DNA from: Cheiracanthium punctorium
Taxonomy: Eukaryota; Arthropoda; Arachnida; Araneae; Cheiracanthiidae
Direction of reading: 5' to 3'
DNA length: 64,000 nucleotides
Assembly: GCA_038373885.1 (NCBI GenBank)
Contig: JAWZYV010011619.1
Location: 1,426,001 to 1,490,000, forward strand
This document shows, one piece after another, positions 12,655-25,466 of this stretch. The position numbers and the translations under genes are program-made. Positions within the stretch are counted from its first letter, which is position 1. The number at the start of each line of letters is the position of its first letter. The notes under the pieces were generated by a model. That model had not been told where the DNA came from, made no database searches, and saw only the letters and a program-made list of their open reading frames with translations.

Positions 12655-13080
12655 TTGAGAGGTGTTTATGATTTCGATCTTTCTGTTTATTCTTCAGTCC
12701 GCCAGTCCGTGCTCTAACTGCTGTAAATATACACTGATAGTAAATTATGTATGTTATTTTCTATGTATAGTGCCATGTACCCTATTGAAAAGGATGTATG
12801 TAGCATTTTATAGTTCTTTTACAGGAGCCAAGAGGGAAAACTATCCCAACACGTCACGCTCTATTGTCAGTCACTCTTCACAGAGTATTTTAGAGATTGG
12901 GTTTTTCAACGAAAACAAAGTTGACGTACATGCTATTAAGGCTCATAAAATAACGCTATCCATTGAAGATAGCGTCTGTCTTATTAATAGTTTTCTATAG
13001 GGACACTCAAAAGCATTCTAATACATTACGATCTATAGCAGTTGAGAGACATAAATCTATTTCAAGCGCAGTACAATAGC
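12655..13080 (-). repeat. Tandem-array element C, inverted orientation
   Basis: Same order as element A: pyrimidine-rich TCAGTCCGCCAGTCCGTGC, then GTACCCTATTGAAAAGGATG, then units starting TAGTTCTTTTACAGGAGCC (12807) and TAGTTTTCTATAGGGACAC (12984), about 175 bp apart. With B immediately to the left on the opposite strand it forms an inverted pair separated by a SINE. Confidence 0.6.
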
Positions 13081-14430
13081 TATAAAATGTTTATAACAGT
13101 ATCTCCGAAATCTCGTCAGATTTAAGGACAATAAATCGCCAAATTTGGCGCAAAAATACTGTTGCGTTGAAAAGTATTTTATAATCGATGCATTTGGCAT
13201 GATTTATCATTCTTGTTTTTCTTTCTAACAAAATAAAAATGACGTTACATTTATGTTATATCTAAGCGCAACAGCAATTATTGTAGATTACCAGCTGTCT
13301 CTTTCTAAGTGCTTAGTATTATTCACTTATTTCTGAGTCATTTTTTACTTATAGTTGTTCATTATATATCTTTACTATTAGTTATTCTACAAGTCATATT
13401 AATAAAATTTTACATTTTTGCTAGTTACTACTAAATTTGTTTAGTTTTACTCAGAGATACAGCTATTTATACACAGCTTTTTGTATACATTTGCTACTCT
13501 ATTAAACATTTACGTAAAAATAAATAACTAAATGAAAAAAGTCTGCGTAAATTATTTATAACATTCCACAGATCACAATGTGATCAAAATTTTGTACAAA
13601 AGAAGTCATGCCATCAAATACAAAACCACATCTCTGTAAATTAGCAGTTCCGAAACCTGAATGTTATACGCATACAATGCATCATGTTTAATCAACCTGC
13701 TCAATTTAAACTTGAACCCACATGTTTTACCCTTAGGCATTTCAGACAGAAGAAACGATCTTTACAAGGAGTACTGAACACTTTTACAAATAATTGAGAC
13801 CTTTGAAGCGTAAAAATTGAAAAACCGAAAAAAAAAAAATCAAGAGAAGTTAATACTATGTTGACGAGGTATCACTGTTTGAAAATCAGAATAACGCAAA
13901 ATCTATATTTGAATTGACGACGGAAAGGTATACCTTATCGAAACCAATCTACATAAATTCGAATCATTTTTTACTTCAGGATAAGTTTTATTTTCAAACT
14001 GGATTATTAAGTAATTAATCTGTCGCAATGCTCGTAGGAATGTTTCATTTTATTACTATGCGTGTTTTATGCAAGTTGTTTTTCTTCATTTGATTACAAA
14101 AGAGATATATTTTCTCTCTTTTGCACCCCGGATTGGGTATATTTTCTTACTTTATATCCTCTTGAGACCCAAAAAAAATCTCACATGTCAAATTGAAGAG
14201 CAATCTCATAGTTATTTTGAAAAAAACCTATTACATTTAAAAATGACAAGTAGAAAGCGCATTTTCAAATAATTTTTCGAATAAAATCTTCATTCCCAAT
14301 CTCAGTTTCGGTAGTAAAAGTTGTAATCACACATAAAGGAACACTTTTAAAGGTAAAAGATGTCCTGCAAGTTCTTTTCAGCTATTTCAATTTCGCAAAT
14401 AAGCAAAAGACATTAACAAATTCGACTTCG
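13081..14430. other. Intergenic stretch, no gene seen
   Basis: One GCCAAATTTGGCG palindrome at about 13139 echoes those in the array at 15.97-16.2 kb. Nothing coding is recognised. Confidence 0.4.
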
Positions 14431-14553
14431 GAAATTTCACTAACATTCAAACATTCTTTTGTGTAACGGCAAACAAAGATAAAAATAACATCCCGTTATT
14501 TTTATCTTTATTTGCCGTCACACAAAAGAATGTTTGAATGTTAGTGAACTTTC
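14431..14553. repeat. 59-bp-arm near-perfect inverted repeat with 5-nt loop
   Basis: Arms 14431-14489 and 14495-14553 pair over 59 bases with three mismatches. The loop is ATCCC (14490-14494). The left arm contains CACTAACATTCAAACATTC and ends GATAAAAATAAC. The sequence could fold into one long hairpin. It may be a foldback transposon remnant, a recent palindromic duplication or a hairpin-RNA precursor; the sequence alone does not decide. Confidence 0.95.
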
Positions 14554-15188
14554 ACGTTTTTAAATGAACACGTTTTTAAAAAAAATAAACGTGTGCGTCA
14601 GTGTGCAGGATTTGCACATTCACATGCTTTAACATCATTTAAAAAAAAAGCATTGACTCATATGTACGTCCATTCAGAATTACAAAATTACTTAAAGAAT
14701 CGTTTAAAGGATAGAAAGAATAATGTCCAAATATGTGTACCTCGGGACCGAAGAGGATATGCAAAATGAGTTCATTCCTGGCTTAGCTCACTGCTTGGCA
14801 GGATTCGAAAAATTTGCATCCTGGACATATTTTACCTTTTTTTTTTTTTGAGAAGTGTAACATTTCGAAATGCACTACTGAAGGACGCATACAAAATATC
14901 AACCAGCACCCTCGATTATAATTTAGAAAGTACTAATTTGGGGAATTAAATAAAAATACTAAATATTAAAATATTATGAATGTATGAATACATAAACAGA
15001 CAAGAAATGAAACTTAAAAAAAAAACGAAATTTTACTTCCATGACTTCTGAATTTCAATTTCTTTAACGAAGTCTAAAATGAAGGATTACAACATGAACA
15101 CAAAGATTGCAACATTTAAATGTTTATTGCCTTCATTACGTAAACGTGGATCAAACCAGGACTCAACAACAAAAGGCGTTTTAGCAGG

Positions 15189-15217
15189 GCAAAAAAAAAA
15201 AAAAAAAAAAAAAAAAA
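15189..15217. repeat. Poly(A) tract
   Basis: A run of 28 to 29 A residues. It could be the tail of an old retroposed copy, but nothing recognisable precedes it. Confidence 0.9.
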
Positions 15218-15639
15218 TATTTTTAAAACATAGAAAAATATATATATATCAGTGCACAGTGGTCATTTCTTCCATTTTGTAATGAAAAATCTAAGAACAA
15301 TTAAATTTTTTCTTAGGAGAGAATTTTGCAAAATCTAACTACTAAAAATATAGTCTGTTGGTAGAAATTTTTAAGAATAATCAATTGCCCATAAAAATAA
15401 ATAAATAAATAAAATAACGCTCTACTCTTTGTTATCTTATGAACAATAAATTTGTGTGTCATTTATTCAATTTTTAGGAGAATAAAAAAAAAACAAAGTT
15501 ACTCCAAGAAATATCTTCTCAATGTTTGCTGATATAATATTTAAAAAAATCTCATGTGTCCAACACATGACTTCCTTGCACGTCCATTAGATCAAAAATA
15601 TTTTCGACGCACTTCCTCGAAACTTATTTGTTTGAAAGA

Positions 15640-17475
15640 GATAAAATATCAATAATAGTAAGGTTTAGCGATTTCTAGCCAAATATTTCGATATCGCCAA
15701 GCTGAGTTCAATTTGAAAGATTTCCTTCTGACACTTTATTTGGCGATGTTTCACCAAAAGCCGACAAACTTGAGATAGTCTGCGAGATTTTGGGGATAGC
15801 CAAAGTAGTCATTGACCACAGACTTTCAATGCATTGAATGCATCCATACACCTCAATGTATTTAAAGTCATTTGGCTCACCCTGTAAATAAATTCTCAGT
15901 CGATTGATGTCAAAAAAGATATTGAAAACAGTTAGACATTACAATAGTTCTAAAAAATACGAAATAATTTTTGGCGCCAAATTTGGCGATATTTCGGCGA
16001 AACTCGGCAATGTCGACGGCATTTGGCGAGATTTTAAGCATGAACCAATGACAGATTATCGCCAAATTTGGCGATATTTCGCCAAAACTCGCCAAGAACG
16101 ATGACAAATGGCGATACTTTGGGCATGGACCAAATGATTGACTATCGCCAAATTTGGCGATATTTCGCCAAAACTCACCAAGGTCGAGGACAGACGGCGA
16201 GATTTTGGGAATGTACCAAGCAATGACTGTCTACAGTTGTGTTATATTGAAGATGTCCATAGACATTAAACTACTGAAATTCTTTTCGGTGGTCCTGTAA
16301 ATAAACTCTCCAGTAGATTGGAACCAAAAATCGAGATGCACAACTAGATGTTACAACATTCTTATATATGAAATTTCATAATAGTTTTTGAGATTTGAGA
16401 GTTAAATATGCACACACGTACACCAAAAGTCGCCAAGCTTGGCGACTTTTGGCATAGTTCTTGAGGGAGGCACGTGACCGTGGTCGTACCATTACCTAAC
16501 TTATGTGGTAGGACGGTATTGTGCTTGAAATGGATGAATGCCCCTAAAATTGCCATTGACCGTAATGTATTGGAAATATTTTGAGTGTTCCTGTAGCAGA
16601 ACTATAAATGATAAAGACACTTTTTTTAATGGAGAAATTCATTTTCTAACTCTTTACAGCATATATCACTTCTGAGTCGTTTGAAATAGCCCAATACCTC
16701 TAAAAAACGCTTTGATGAATTTCGGCCCATAGAGCGTAATGTATTTCGAATCTTTTGGGCGGTTCTGTAGATAAAGCATTCAGTCGAATGGAACCGAAAG
16801 GGGAGGTGCACAACTAGATGTTACAGCAATCCTAAATATAAAGTTTCAACATTCTACGCCTAATAGTTTTTGAGATATGCGAGTTTAATGAATTTCGGCC
16901 CATTGAGCGTAATGTATTTCGAATGTTTTGGACAGTTCTGTAGATAAACTATCCAGTCGAATGGAACCAAAAGGGGAGGTGCACAACTAGATGTTACAAC
17001 TATCCAAAATATGAAATTTCGACATTCTACGCCTAATAGCTTTTGAGTTAGGCGAGTTTAATGAATTTCGGCCCATTGAGCGTAATGTATTTCGAATGTT
17101 TTGGACAGTCCTGTACATAAACTATCCATTCGATTGCCACCAAAAGGGGAGGTGCACAACTAGATCATAGAACAATCCTAAATATCAAATCTCAACATTC
17201 TACGACCAATAGTTTTTGAAATATGCGAGTTACATACATACGTACGTACAGACGGCATGGAAAAACTGACCACAATAAACTCGCCGCTGGTCAAAATGAG
17301 TTGCAGACGCGTTAATATGATCGTGCATGCTAGCCTACGATGAGATGCATCGAAAAAATTCTTAAAATTAAATTTAGAGGTAGTCAAAATCGGATTTTTT
17401 GTCGAAATTTGGCCCCCAAAATTTTTCGGGATCACATTACTTCCTTATACTACGTACAAGGAAGTAAAAATATAG
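15640..17475 (+). repeat. Tandem-array element D (largest), with stem-loop end
   Basis: Composite array. 15970-16205 holds three units of 85-86 bp, each with GCCAAATTTGGCGATATTTC (starts 15976, 16061, 16147). 16711-17230 holds three units of 173 bp with TGAATTTCGGCCCATTGAGC (about 16713, 16886, 17059). Then comes the microsatellite-like TACATACATACGTACGTAC and finally a stem-loop ACTTCCTT...AAGGAAGT (17439-17465). Same architecture as elements A and C in the opposite orientation. Confidence 0.75.
16423..16452. repeat. 30-bp perfect palindrome
   Basis: CCAAAAGTCGCCAAG followed directly by its reverse complement with no spacer. It lies between the 85-bp units and the 173-bp units of array D and uses the same CGCCAA word as those units. 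Confidence 0.97.
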
Positions 17476-18869
17476 CAAATACGAAATATTTCAGGTTTCA
17501 CTTATTTTTTAAGCTATCATATCGTAAGTTGATAATTTCTAACAATGCTCAGAAATCCTACTAAAATTCCTAACGATAAAGCATGAAGATACAAGTTTGA
17601 AACCACTTCTTCAGCAGACTTGATCGGGTTGATGAAACACATGGTATTTTATGTGTATAATATCCCTTCACAATCAGCTGAATTAATTCTACAATAAACA
17701 AAAATTTTAATGTACGACTTAAAATAGGATAGCTGTAAGCATATATAAACTGAAATTCTTTCATCTATATATTTAAGCATCTACAGCAGTTTTTTCCCCG
17801 TAAATGAAAAACTATTATCTTAATAAGGAAAGTTTTTTGAAGGTGAACAATAAAAATTAAATAACAACATGAAAATTAGCAGCTGTTTCTGATGGGCAAA
17901 AAGCCTCTCTTCTGCTCAATGAATATTAACACTTATTTTTATCGATATACGCAAAAAAATAAAAAATATATTATCAAATAAGTAATTAAATAAGTAAAGC
18001 TAAACGACTTTGGAAGAGAGCGTAAAGAAACAAGTGATAAAACAAAACGTCTGAAAAAATCAAGAAGTGCTAATTAGAGAAACCATTGAAGTGAACTGAA
18101 AAAAAATCGAAAATGCTTAACAGGTAATTAAATGTTAAACAGTTAAAAATAAAGTTTCTGAAAGGTCACGCGAAAAAATGTGGTAGCACTAATAAAAAGA
18201 TCTCCCTGATAGTTTTAATCGATTTCTGCACAAATATTAATCGGTACGGAAGAATAACAAAGGATGTTACGCCTGAATATCGAATTTCCGAATTTTTACG
18301 TTATTATTTCTGACAAATTTATTGGTATGTTCTGGAAAAAATACTAATTTTAGATTGAAAGAGAACTAGAGAAAACGTTATTTTTTGAAAATCTATTCTT
18401 GTAAAATAGCTGGACGAAATAATTTCTGTTCTGTTCAATTAAAAAGTAGAATATGCATGATACAGAATAATTGCATCATAGCGAAGGACAAAATATTCTA
18501 AGTGAAAAATATAAAAATAATATTTCTAACGAATTGGATTTCCTTTCAATAAATATTTATGTAGAAGTAGTTTTGTTTCTTTAGCAATTGCATTACTGGA
18601 TATATGATATACATTTCTACTGATTTGGTATTATTTTTAACTCAATAAATTTATTAATGGAAAACGCAATAAAAATGCGTGTCTAATTTCCATGTCAGTA
18701 TTATGAAGGGAAATTTTAATCTTTTGAAATTATACTTGAAGCTGTTAAGGTAAAAAGGAAAATGATAGAAAAATACTTTAAATTTTCTTTCCAAATTCCA
18801 TTCGAGAAACTTTTCCAGATTTTTTTTTTTAAGTACACTTGCAAATTTATTAATTTCGAAAATGTGTAC
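17476..18869. other. AT-rich intergenic stretch, no gene seen
   Basis: No repeat ends, coding frames or RNA gene signals recognised. Confidence 0.45.
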
Positions 18870-19079
18870 ATCCCGCAGTGGCCTAGTGGACTAAGTTCTG
18901 TTCACACATAAACACCTAAAGTGAAGCGGTGCCGACCTTGGTCCGCACTGGGGAGGGTGACAGCCCCTTTTGACTGGACTGCAGTGAGACAGACCATAAT
19001 GAAATGACCAACATATCCGAGCCTCGTAGTGACTAATCCTACAGTCGGCAGATGTGTCCCTGCCATTTGGAAGAAAAAA
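18870..19079 (+). mobile_element. tRNA-derived SINE, family 2
   Basis: Head CCCGCAGTGGCCTAGTGGAC contains an A box TGGCCTAGTGG (18879-18889). The expected B box position is degenerate (GCCGACCTTGGTCC). A GC-rich body ends in GGAAGAAAAAAAG. The head differs from the other SINEs here. Confidence 0.6.
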
Positions 19080-19343
19080 AGCTCATTTTTTTTATTTTAA
19101 TTATTCGAGTTTTACCTGCATGAAGAAAAAAAATCTAAAAATATCACATATGAAGTGGGTTTGCGAAACCTGCATCATTTTAGAGTAATGTAAAGGAGTT
19201 ACAAAAATATTTGAAATAATTTACTAAAGATATAAATATAAATCTCACCTTCATTTACAAAATATATTTTATGAATAATAAAAAACATATTAAACAGCAT
19301 TCATAGTTGGCGAATTTTAACATAAGCTGTGATAGAGACAGTA

Positions 19344-20020
19344 TACAGGATATCCCAAACAGACGGTTACACGCTTTAATTCCTTATACTTTAAAGATAA
19401 GAGGACAAGATAAATTGAAATATGTTCAAAATAAAGTAGGAATAGCACTATGATAAGTAAAAGTTTCTCACGATAATTTTCAAGAAGTTACATTTTCTAA
19501 ATTTGTATACAATTCCCGCACAAAAAAATTCTCAGTTAGTAAAATATGCCCCATGCACTAATGAGGTTTTTAAAAAAAATTCAGCCTTTCATGACTCTCA
19601 GAGACATCTTTAAAGAAAGATGGTCAGACTTTACGATATACGAATTCGAATACAATCGCTTATTGTTACAATGCGAAAAAGTATTTTCCATCGTAATTTT
19701 TTATCCCTAAAACGAGATTATTCAGCCTTATTTCTTTCCAAGAACCACTGAAAAGTGGTTTAAGGCAACACATACTTTCTGACGCTTTTTAGGATATAAT
19801 TCTCAAATTTTGTACTTCAGCTCATTGGTGTATGGGCACATTAGAAATATTTTTTGTAGGGGTGGGACGTATACAAATTATGAAAGTGTACCTTTTTGAA
19901 TATTAACGTGAGGAATTTTTTTTCCTACCTTAATTTGGATTTTTTTTTTCAAATTACATTGCCTACTTATATATAATGGATAAAGAATTAAAGCATGTTA
20001 CCAGCATTTTGGACACTGTA
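19344..20020. mobile_element. TIR element, family X copy 2
   Basis: 677 bp. Ends TACAGGATATCCCAAACAG and, reverse-complemented, TACAGTGTCCAAAATGCTGG, both followed by GTTAC...CTTTAATTCTTTA-like sequence. The interior is collinear with 4745-5826 after removing the insertion there. It is more decayed than copy 1 and has no transposase frame. Confidence 0.78.
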
Positions 20021-20475
20021 TGTACATTTCCTTCTGATGTACCTAAACATGTTCTGTTTCCATCGAATCTATTTTTAAAACACAAACATAGTGATATTCA
20101 GAAACATTAAATAGTATTGATACTTAATATGAGATTTTCTTAAAGATCTAAGGGAAGCGTTTGGGAAAATATATTTTGACGTATTTAAACCGTGTAAACT
20201 TTAAAAATAAGGAAATTATATCGCATTCATTATCAATTACTGTTGTAATCGAAAATGTGTCAAGAATGTACGATTTATTCTATTTTTCTGAATGACAACC
20301 TCATAACTGCGATAATATTGTCATGGCAAATGTAGTCGTGTTCGATTTGCTTCAGAGAGAACAACATGTAATATAACTAATTAAATTCCTAATCTAGTAC
20401 ATAATTAAACGGTACTATTACACTTATGCGTACATGTTCGAAATCATGGACATCTCCGAACATGTCCGAAATCAT

Positions 20476-20516
20476 CACTGGAGTGTTACATCATGTAATG
20501 ATGTAACACTCCAGTG
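20476..20516. repeat. Perfect 18-bp inverted repeat with 5-nt loop
   Basis: CACTGGAGTGTTACATCA, loop TGTAA, then the exact complement. Just upstream, ACATGTTCGAAATCATGGAC and GAACATGTCCGAAATCATC (20431-20475) form a short direct repeat. No terminal duplication was identified. Confidence 0.95.
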
Positions 20517-21921
20517 TCTATTGGTAGAAATACAAACCTCATATTTTTATGCCAATGCTTCCATATTCACATAAATTCTAAAGCATTACAGTCGGCACTG
20601 ACATCAATTTCTTTTGCTTAATTGATACTTCACATTGCAATAATTTTGAAATAACATATATAAAGATACAGAATACACTGAACTTTTTAAGTCAATGATA
20701 GCACAGGAAACTTTCAGAGATTAGGAAACCTTTCTGCTTAGTAAAAAATCGCTTAAGCCAGATTTTAATAAATATTTGCGTTAATAAAAATCACGCTTTT
20801 CGAGAAGAAATTCATTTTTATAATGAAAATTGAATACTTTTTCATAATATCACACATTCATTTGACAAGCTTGAAAGAAATGCGTTTAATTTTAGTGTTT
20901 TTAAAATTACTTAATTTTTAACTGGATTATATTTTTTTGCTGCCTCGAAATGCTGAATTATAAACATACAGTAATGCATTATGAAGAGGTAGCTTTGTAA
21001 CTAAAGTTTCAGCTATGAATTCAGATAGAAGAGCTTGTCGAAATGAGATTATGTGGATGGCCAGTTGTTATGAGAACCAAATAGTTTATTTGAAACTGAG
21101 GTAAAACAGTTAATAAGTTTTTCTTACGTTTTTATTCATTGTCCAAGAAGTTCTTATCGGTGCTAAACAGCCCGCTGTCGAGGCATTTAGCTTCTAACGA
21201 CACTTTTTGCAATCTGGAGTACGATCTTTATTAATTTAGAATGTTTATCGATTAGAACAATTAAGATGCAATAGAAGAACAATGATAACATTCGGATACT
21301 ATTTTTCTTAGTTTGCGATTTTTTCTTTATATTTGTTATAACGTTAATTTTAAGAACAGTACAAATTCATGACAACAAGGTGATTTGCACATAGTTTTCC
21401 GAATTGAATACATGTTCAATATAGGAACTTAAGTTCAATCAATCAATGTGTACCGATTCTTGACACAAAGGTCCCAGAGAGCATTTTTGTTGCACCAGCA
21501 GCGATCACTCTCTGAACGTGTAGGAAAGTAGGTCGTCAAATGTGATTGAAAGCATCAGTGATTGAGATTGTTCGACAATAGAGCATACGTTAAATTATAT
21601 AGCATAGGTTCAGTGATGTGAAAATGATAGCTTGTTGGCACATGCCTTAACCTGTATGTCGCACTATTCTGGAGCTATTTTAAAACAACACGAAAATGGA
21701 AATCAAAAGGCTCGCGCTGAACTGGTCCCGCCTTTTCATTGCGAAAGTTCCCTGCACCCTGACGTTCTTTAAAATGCCCCCCATCAGGAATATCTGGGAC
21801 ATCATAATCCACTACCAGATGTATTCAAACATGCCCCAATATCCCTGATGTGAAGCAACAGACTATGGTACAGGAGGCGATAAGCATACCATTTCTTTTC
21901 GTCGTATTCAGGAGGTATATA

Positions 21922-22600
21922 TTGCCACGAATGAATTTACCTATACATTGTATCATTGAATTTACTTATAGTATATTGTAGAGGCTAATCGATTGTGCTC
22001 CAGATCGAAGACATATACGGTAGAGATAGATACACAAAACAGCATTCGCAGTATTTTTTTTCTTTCTAATGGCCAGTCTCTGCCTTGACGGCTTTGGCCA
22101 CTACTAAGATCAGAACTGTTGGTCTCTTTATTATAGGGCCCCTAGCAAGTGGACCAACGTCGCCCCCTATGAAGGAACGGACGCATTGACAACCACGCCC
22201 AGTCGAGGTTCGAAATCCGACCGCCGAGAGTTGAACCCGATACCGTAGTACGGTGCGTTACCCACCATACTATCCGGTTGACGTATTCACAATATTCAGA
22301 CATTAATCGCCAAGTGTGGTATTTCTATCAACACTGGTTTCTAGCATTATGGTGGATGCGTGTGCCATGCGGGTTCAGTGTAAATATGGAAGCAAAGCTC
22401 AGTCAAAGCAGCTTCATTGTTCTTCTAGAGTATTGAAAAAAGCACCGATCCTCTGGCACCACTTTTGCCCCGTTTCAAGAGAGGACTAGTGTGAGACGTC
22501 AAGGGACATAAAGAACATAACAAACATGTTGTGTCGTCAGTTATCCTCCTCGAAGGTTTGAGTACCTACCGCTTTCGTTTCCAAATCTGACAGTCCGTAT
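21922..22600 (+). other. Possible LTR fragment, GC-richer, containing a SINE
   Basis: CAGGAGGTATATAT followed by TGCCACGAATGAATTTACC at 21922 looks like a polypurine tract joined to the TG start of a Ty3/gypsy LTR. No second copy or matching CA end is found in the window, so this rests on one boundary and on the base-composition step at 21.5-22.7 kb. Confidence 0.25.
22073..22279 (-). mobile_element. tRNA-derived SINE, family 3
   Basis: On the minus strand the head reads CCGGATAGTATGGTGGGTAACGC with a tRNA-like A region, then a B box GGTTCAACTCT (22227-22237). GC content is far above the flanks. The far end, TTCTTTCTAATGGCCAGTC, is the expected 3' tail side. Confidence 0.65.
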
Positions 22601-22734
22601 CAAGTGTCACTATGCTGGTTGCCGTCACCAAGGTCGAGCGCTGCTGTAGGAGTTTCTTCTTGTAGATATCTCATTAACAAGTCATCTAGTACTTCACCGA
22701 CGGGCTTCAGTCGTGTGTTGATAATTATAGGCAT
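22600..22734 (-). CDS. Small unassigned ORF of 44 codons
   Basis: ATG at 22734-22732, stop at 22600. The product begins MPIIINTRLKPVGEVLDDLL and ends LDLGDGNQHSDT. The acidic, balanced composition looks more protein-like than other short frames nearby, and the local GC is raised. I do not recognise it. It may be a terminal exon or a fragment of the retroelement-like region around it. No good acceptor site precedes it. Confidence 0.22.
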   Translation of the reverse strand: MPIIINTRLKPVGEVLDDLLMRYLQEETPTAALDLGDGNQHSDT

Positions 22735-25466
22735 AATAAGATTAAAAAAAATTATCTTCCTACATTATCCAAAATTTTCTGCAATCTCATAACAGCCTGT
22801 GATAGCAGAATACTTAGTGCATATATGAACATGGTATACTTATGCATTCACACGTATATGCAAAACGCTAGCGCTGTAGTGACTTACAAATATTTCTACT
22901 TGGTAAGTATCTATCTTTAAAAAAATCTGGTGGAAACTTCGTAGTGAAAGGGGGAAGAAACTTTTGTGTCACCGCAAAAATGTTTGCAAAATCTTTGAAT
23001 GCATCCAAGCAAGGCGTACGCGTGCGTCTATATTATCTGAGTCATCTTGTTTTATGCTAAAAGTCATGTTCTTGTTCTACGACATACTTGTTAATAAATT
23101 GTTTAAATTTTTGTCCTTCTGCACTCATTTAAGCACCGCTTGAGTTAAGTCTACGAAAAATAGAGTACAATTAACTTGCAAGCAACACTTATACCACCAT
23201 TATGACTCATTAAGTCTTCAATGTCAAATTTGTAATTATTTTATTTTTATTTATTTTAAACTGAAGTATGCTCTATAAGTATCTTAAATTACAATAAAAT
23301 CATCTTTAGTGCTTTATTTATTTATCTAACTATACAGTCAGTATACTTAAGCATGTTTTAATTTAAATCCACCCCGAAAGTTAAAGATAATAGTAATGTA
23401 ATTTTCGCTGAAACTGAAAATTCGAAGGCATTTATCCAGAGATAAGGTTTAAAAGAAGTCAATAACCTAAAAAAATGGAACATTTCGTTTTGTGGATAAA
23501 TAAATCCGCACTGCAAATATCTCAAACATTTCCCTTTCGTATGTTAAGTTTGTGAGTCTCAGTAGTGTGATTTCGTCATCAAGATCTCATTATTTGACTT
23601 AAATGTAAGTATGGAAAATAATAAAGAAAACACGAGAACTTTGTGATCAAGATTTTGTGTGCATGTGTATTTGTTTGAAAAAATAGCAACGACCATCCAG
23701 ATGCTATGGGAACAATTCCCACAAAATATATTTATAATATCGTTATTTACATATTTTTTGTATCATATACAGATCTTTTGTTAAATCATCCATAATATAT
23801 GGATGTGATCATATTGACTAGTAAACAAATAATTTTTTTGTTACAACAGTTCGTATCAGTGTATGGCAAAAACATAAATATCTATGGAGTTGGATTGAAG
23901 ATTTCAACATATTATCCCATTTGATAGATAATAATTTAAAGAAGTACATCACAGTGAATTGCCAGAAGCGGTTTCAACACTTCCGTGCCTTTCCAAGGCA
24001 TGAAGCAGTCTTTGGCGGCAGGTACGTGCACAAAAACTGGAATGTAATACATAAATAACACAGAATTTCACATGTAATATTTTACGTCATATAACAAATA
24101 AGAAAGTTGATTTTTTTTCAAAATAGGAATAGTTCTATATGTCAGGAAATTTACGAAATATACTAGGATATTTATTTAATGTACACATGCGCACATTCAA
24201 AAATGCAATAGTAGATATTGAAGGATAGTATATTATAAAAGTATTACTGCAATAATTTTTAAAATTTCCTGTAGTAGTACATAAATGGAACTTTTAAGTT
24301 ACTTATATAGTTATATAATATGTTTTAAAACGTTTTATTACACGTTGCATGATATTGAGTTAAATATGCATTCTTGAAACATTAAATTTAACAGAATTTC
24401 TAAAAGTTTGAGACTGCTTTTAAATCATTAGTAATAAATACTATCGAATATAGAATCATAATTATTGCATAAATATATTAGGAAGAAAACTAAAAAGTTA
24501 TTTTAAATACTTACAATAACATACTAATTTCCGAATATATAATATAACATTCAATAATTACAATGCATGCTATAAAAACAAATCGATTGTAAATTATATA
24601 ATAGGCTGGTTTATTATTGTTTAAGATTACTGGCTGAAATTATAAATAATGCATTACTTTCTTGCACAAACTTAGGTCTTTTGTGATTGATACTTTTCAG
24701 AATTCTAATAACAGTTAAAATATAAACACCAGGTTTTGAAATATTGCACAGGATAACATCCGTAATTACAGTATAGTAATAGAATGTAATTAAAGACATT
24801 TTTTATTTCTTCATAAAATAATAGTTTGTGTATTAGCACACTATAATTTATCATTTTAATTATTACTTTCTATAAGAATATCATTTATCAATGTTTTAAA
24901 TCATTTATATGTACAATTTGAATCATTAAATGTAACTTTATGAATTTGAAGTATATCAGTAATATATTTTTATTGCCATACATTTTATCAAAATATGTCT
25001 ATGTGTATTTTGATTTAATATTTTTTACACATCATTTTATTTTTATGCAGAAGGCATACACTCTAGGGCAACGATGTATAATAGAAATATTGAAACAAAT
25101 TAATTTTTCTTTCCAAATAATCGAGGTAATCATTAAACTAAAAAACATATATATAATATATCACTTACAATAGCATTCTTTTTATTTAATAAATAAACTA
25201 GTATCATAAATGGGGAAAAATTACTGCGGTATTTAACACAGACAAACATGCTTGAGTAGCTGTACATTTATATTTTGATGAATAACTCAAATTTATAATT
25301 ATGCCTAAAATTCTTTTAAAAAGTGGTAGAAATAAATTATACAAACACATATTATAAAAAGAAGTTCTTAAAAACTGAGAATTTATTCTATAAATTCAAA
25401 ATAAAAATCCTGTGCTAAGCATTTTCACGTGAAATAATTCTGTAAGTGTCCATAATTGTTCAAATT
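22735..25466. other. Very AT-rich intergenic stretch
   Basis: No recognisable gene. A possible splice donor CAG-GTACGT at about 24018-24026 follows a short open frame, but the upstream acceptor is poor and I make no call. Confidence 0.4.

Noticed and set aside
23941..24026. Possible plus-strand exon ending CAG-GTACGT
   Set aside because: Good donor, but the acceptor lacks a pyrimidine tract and there are no companion exons.
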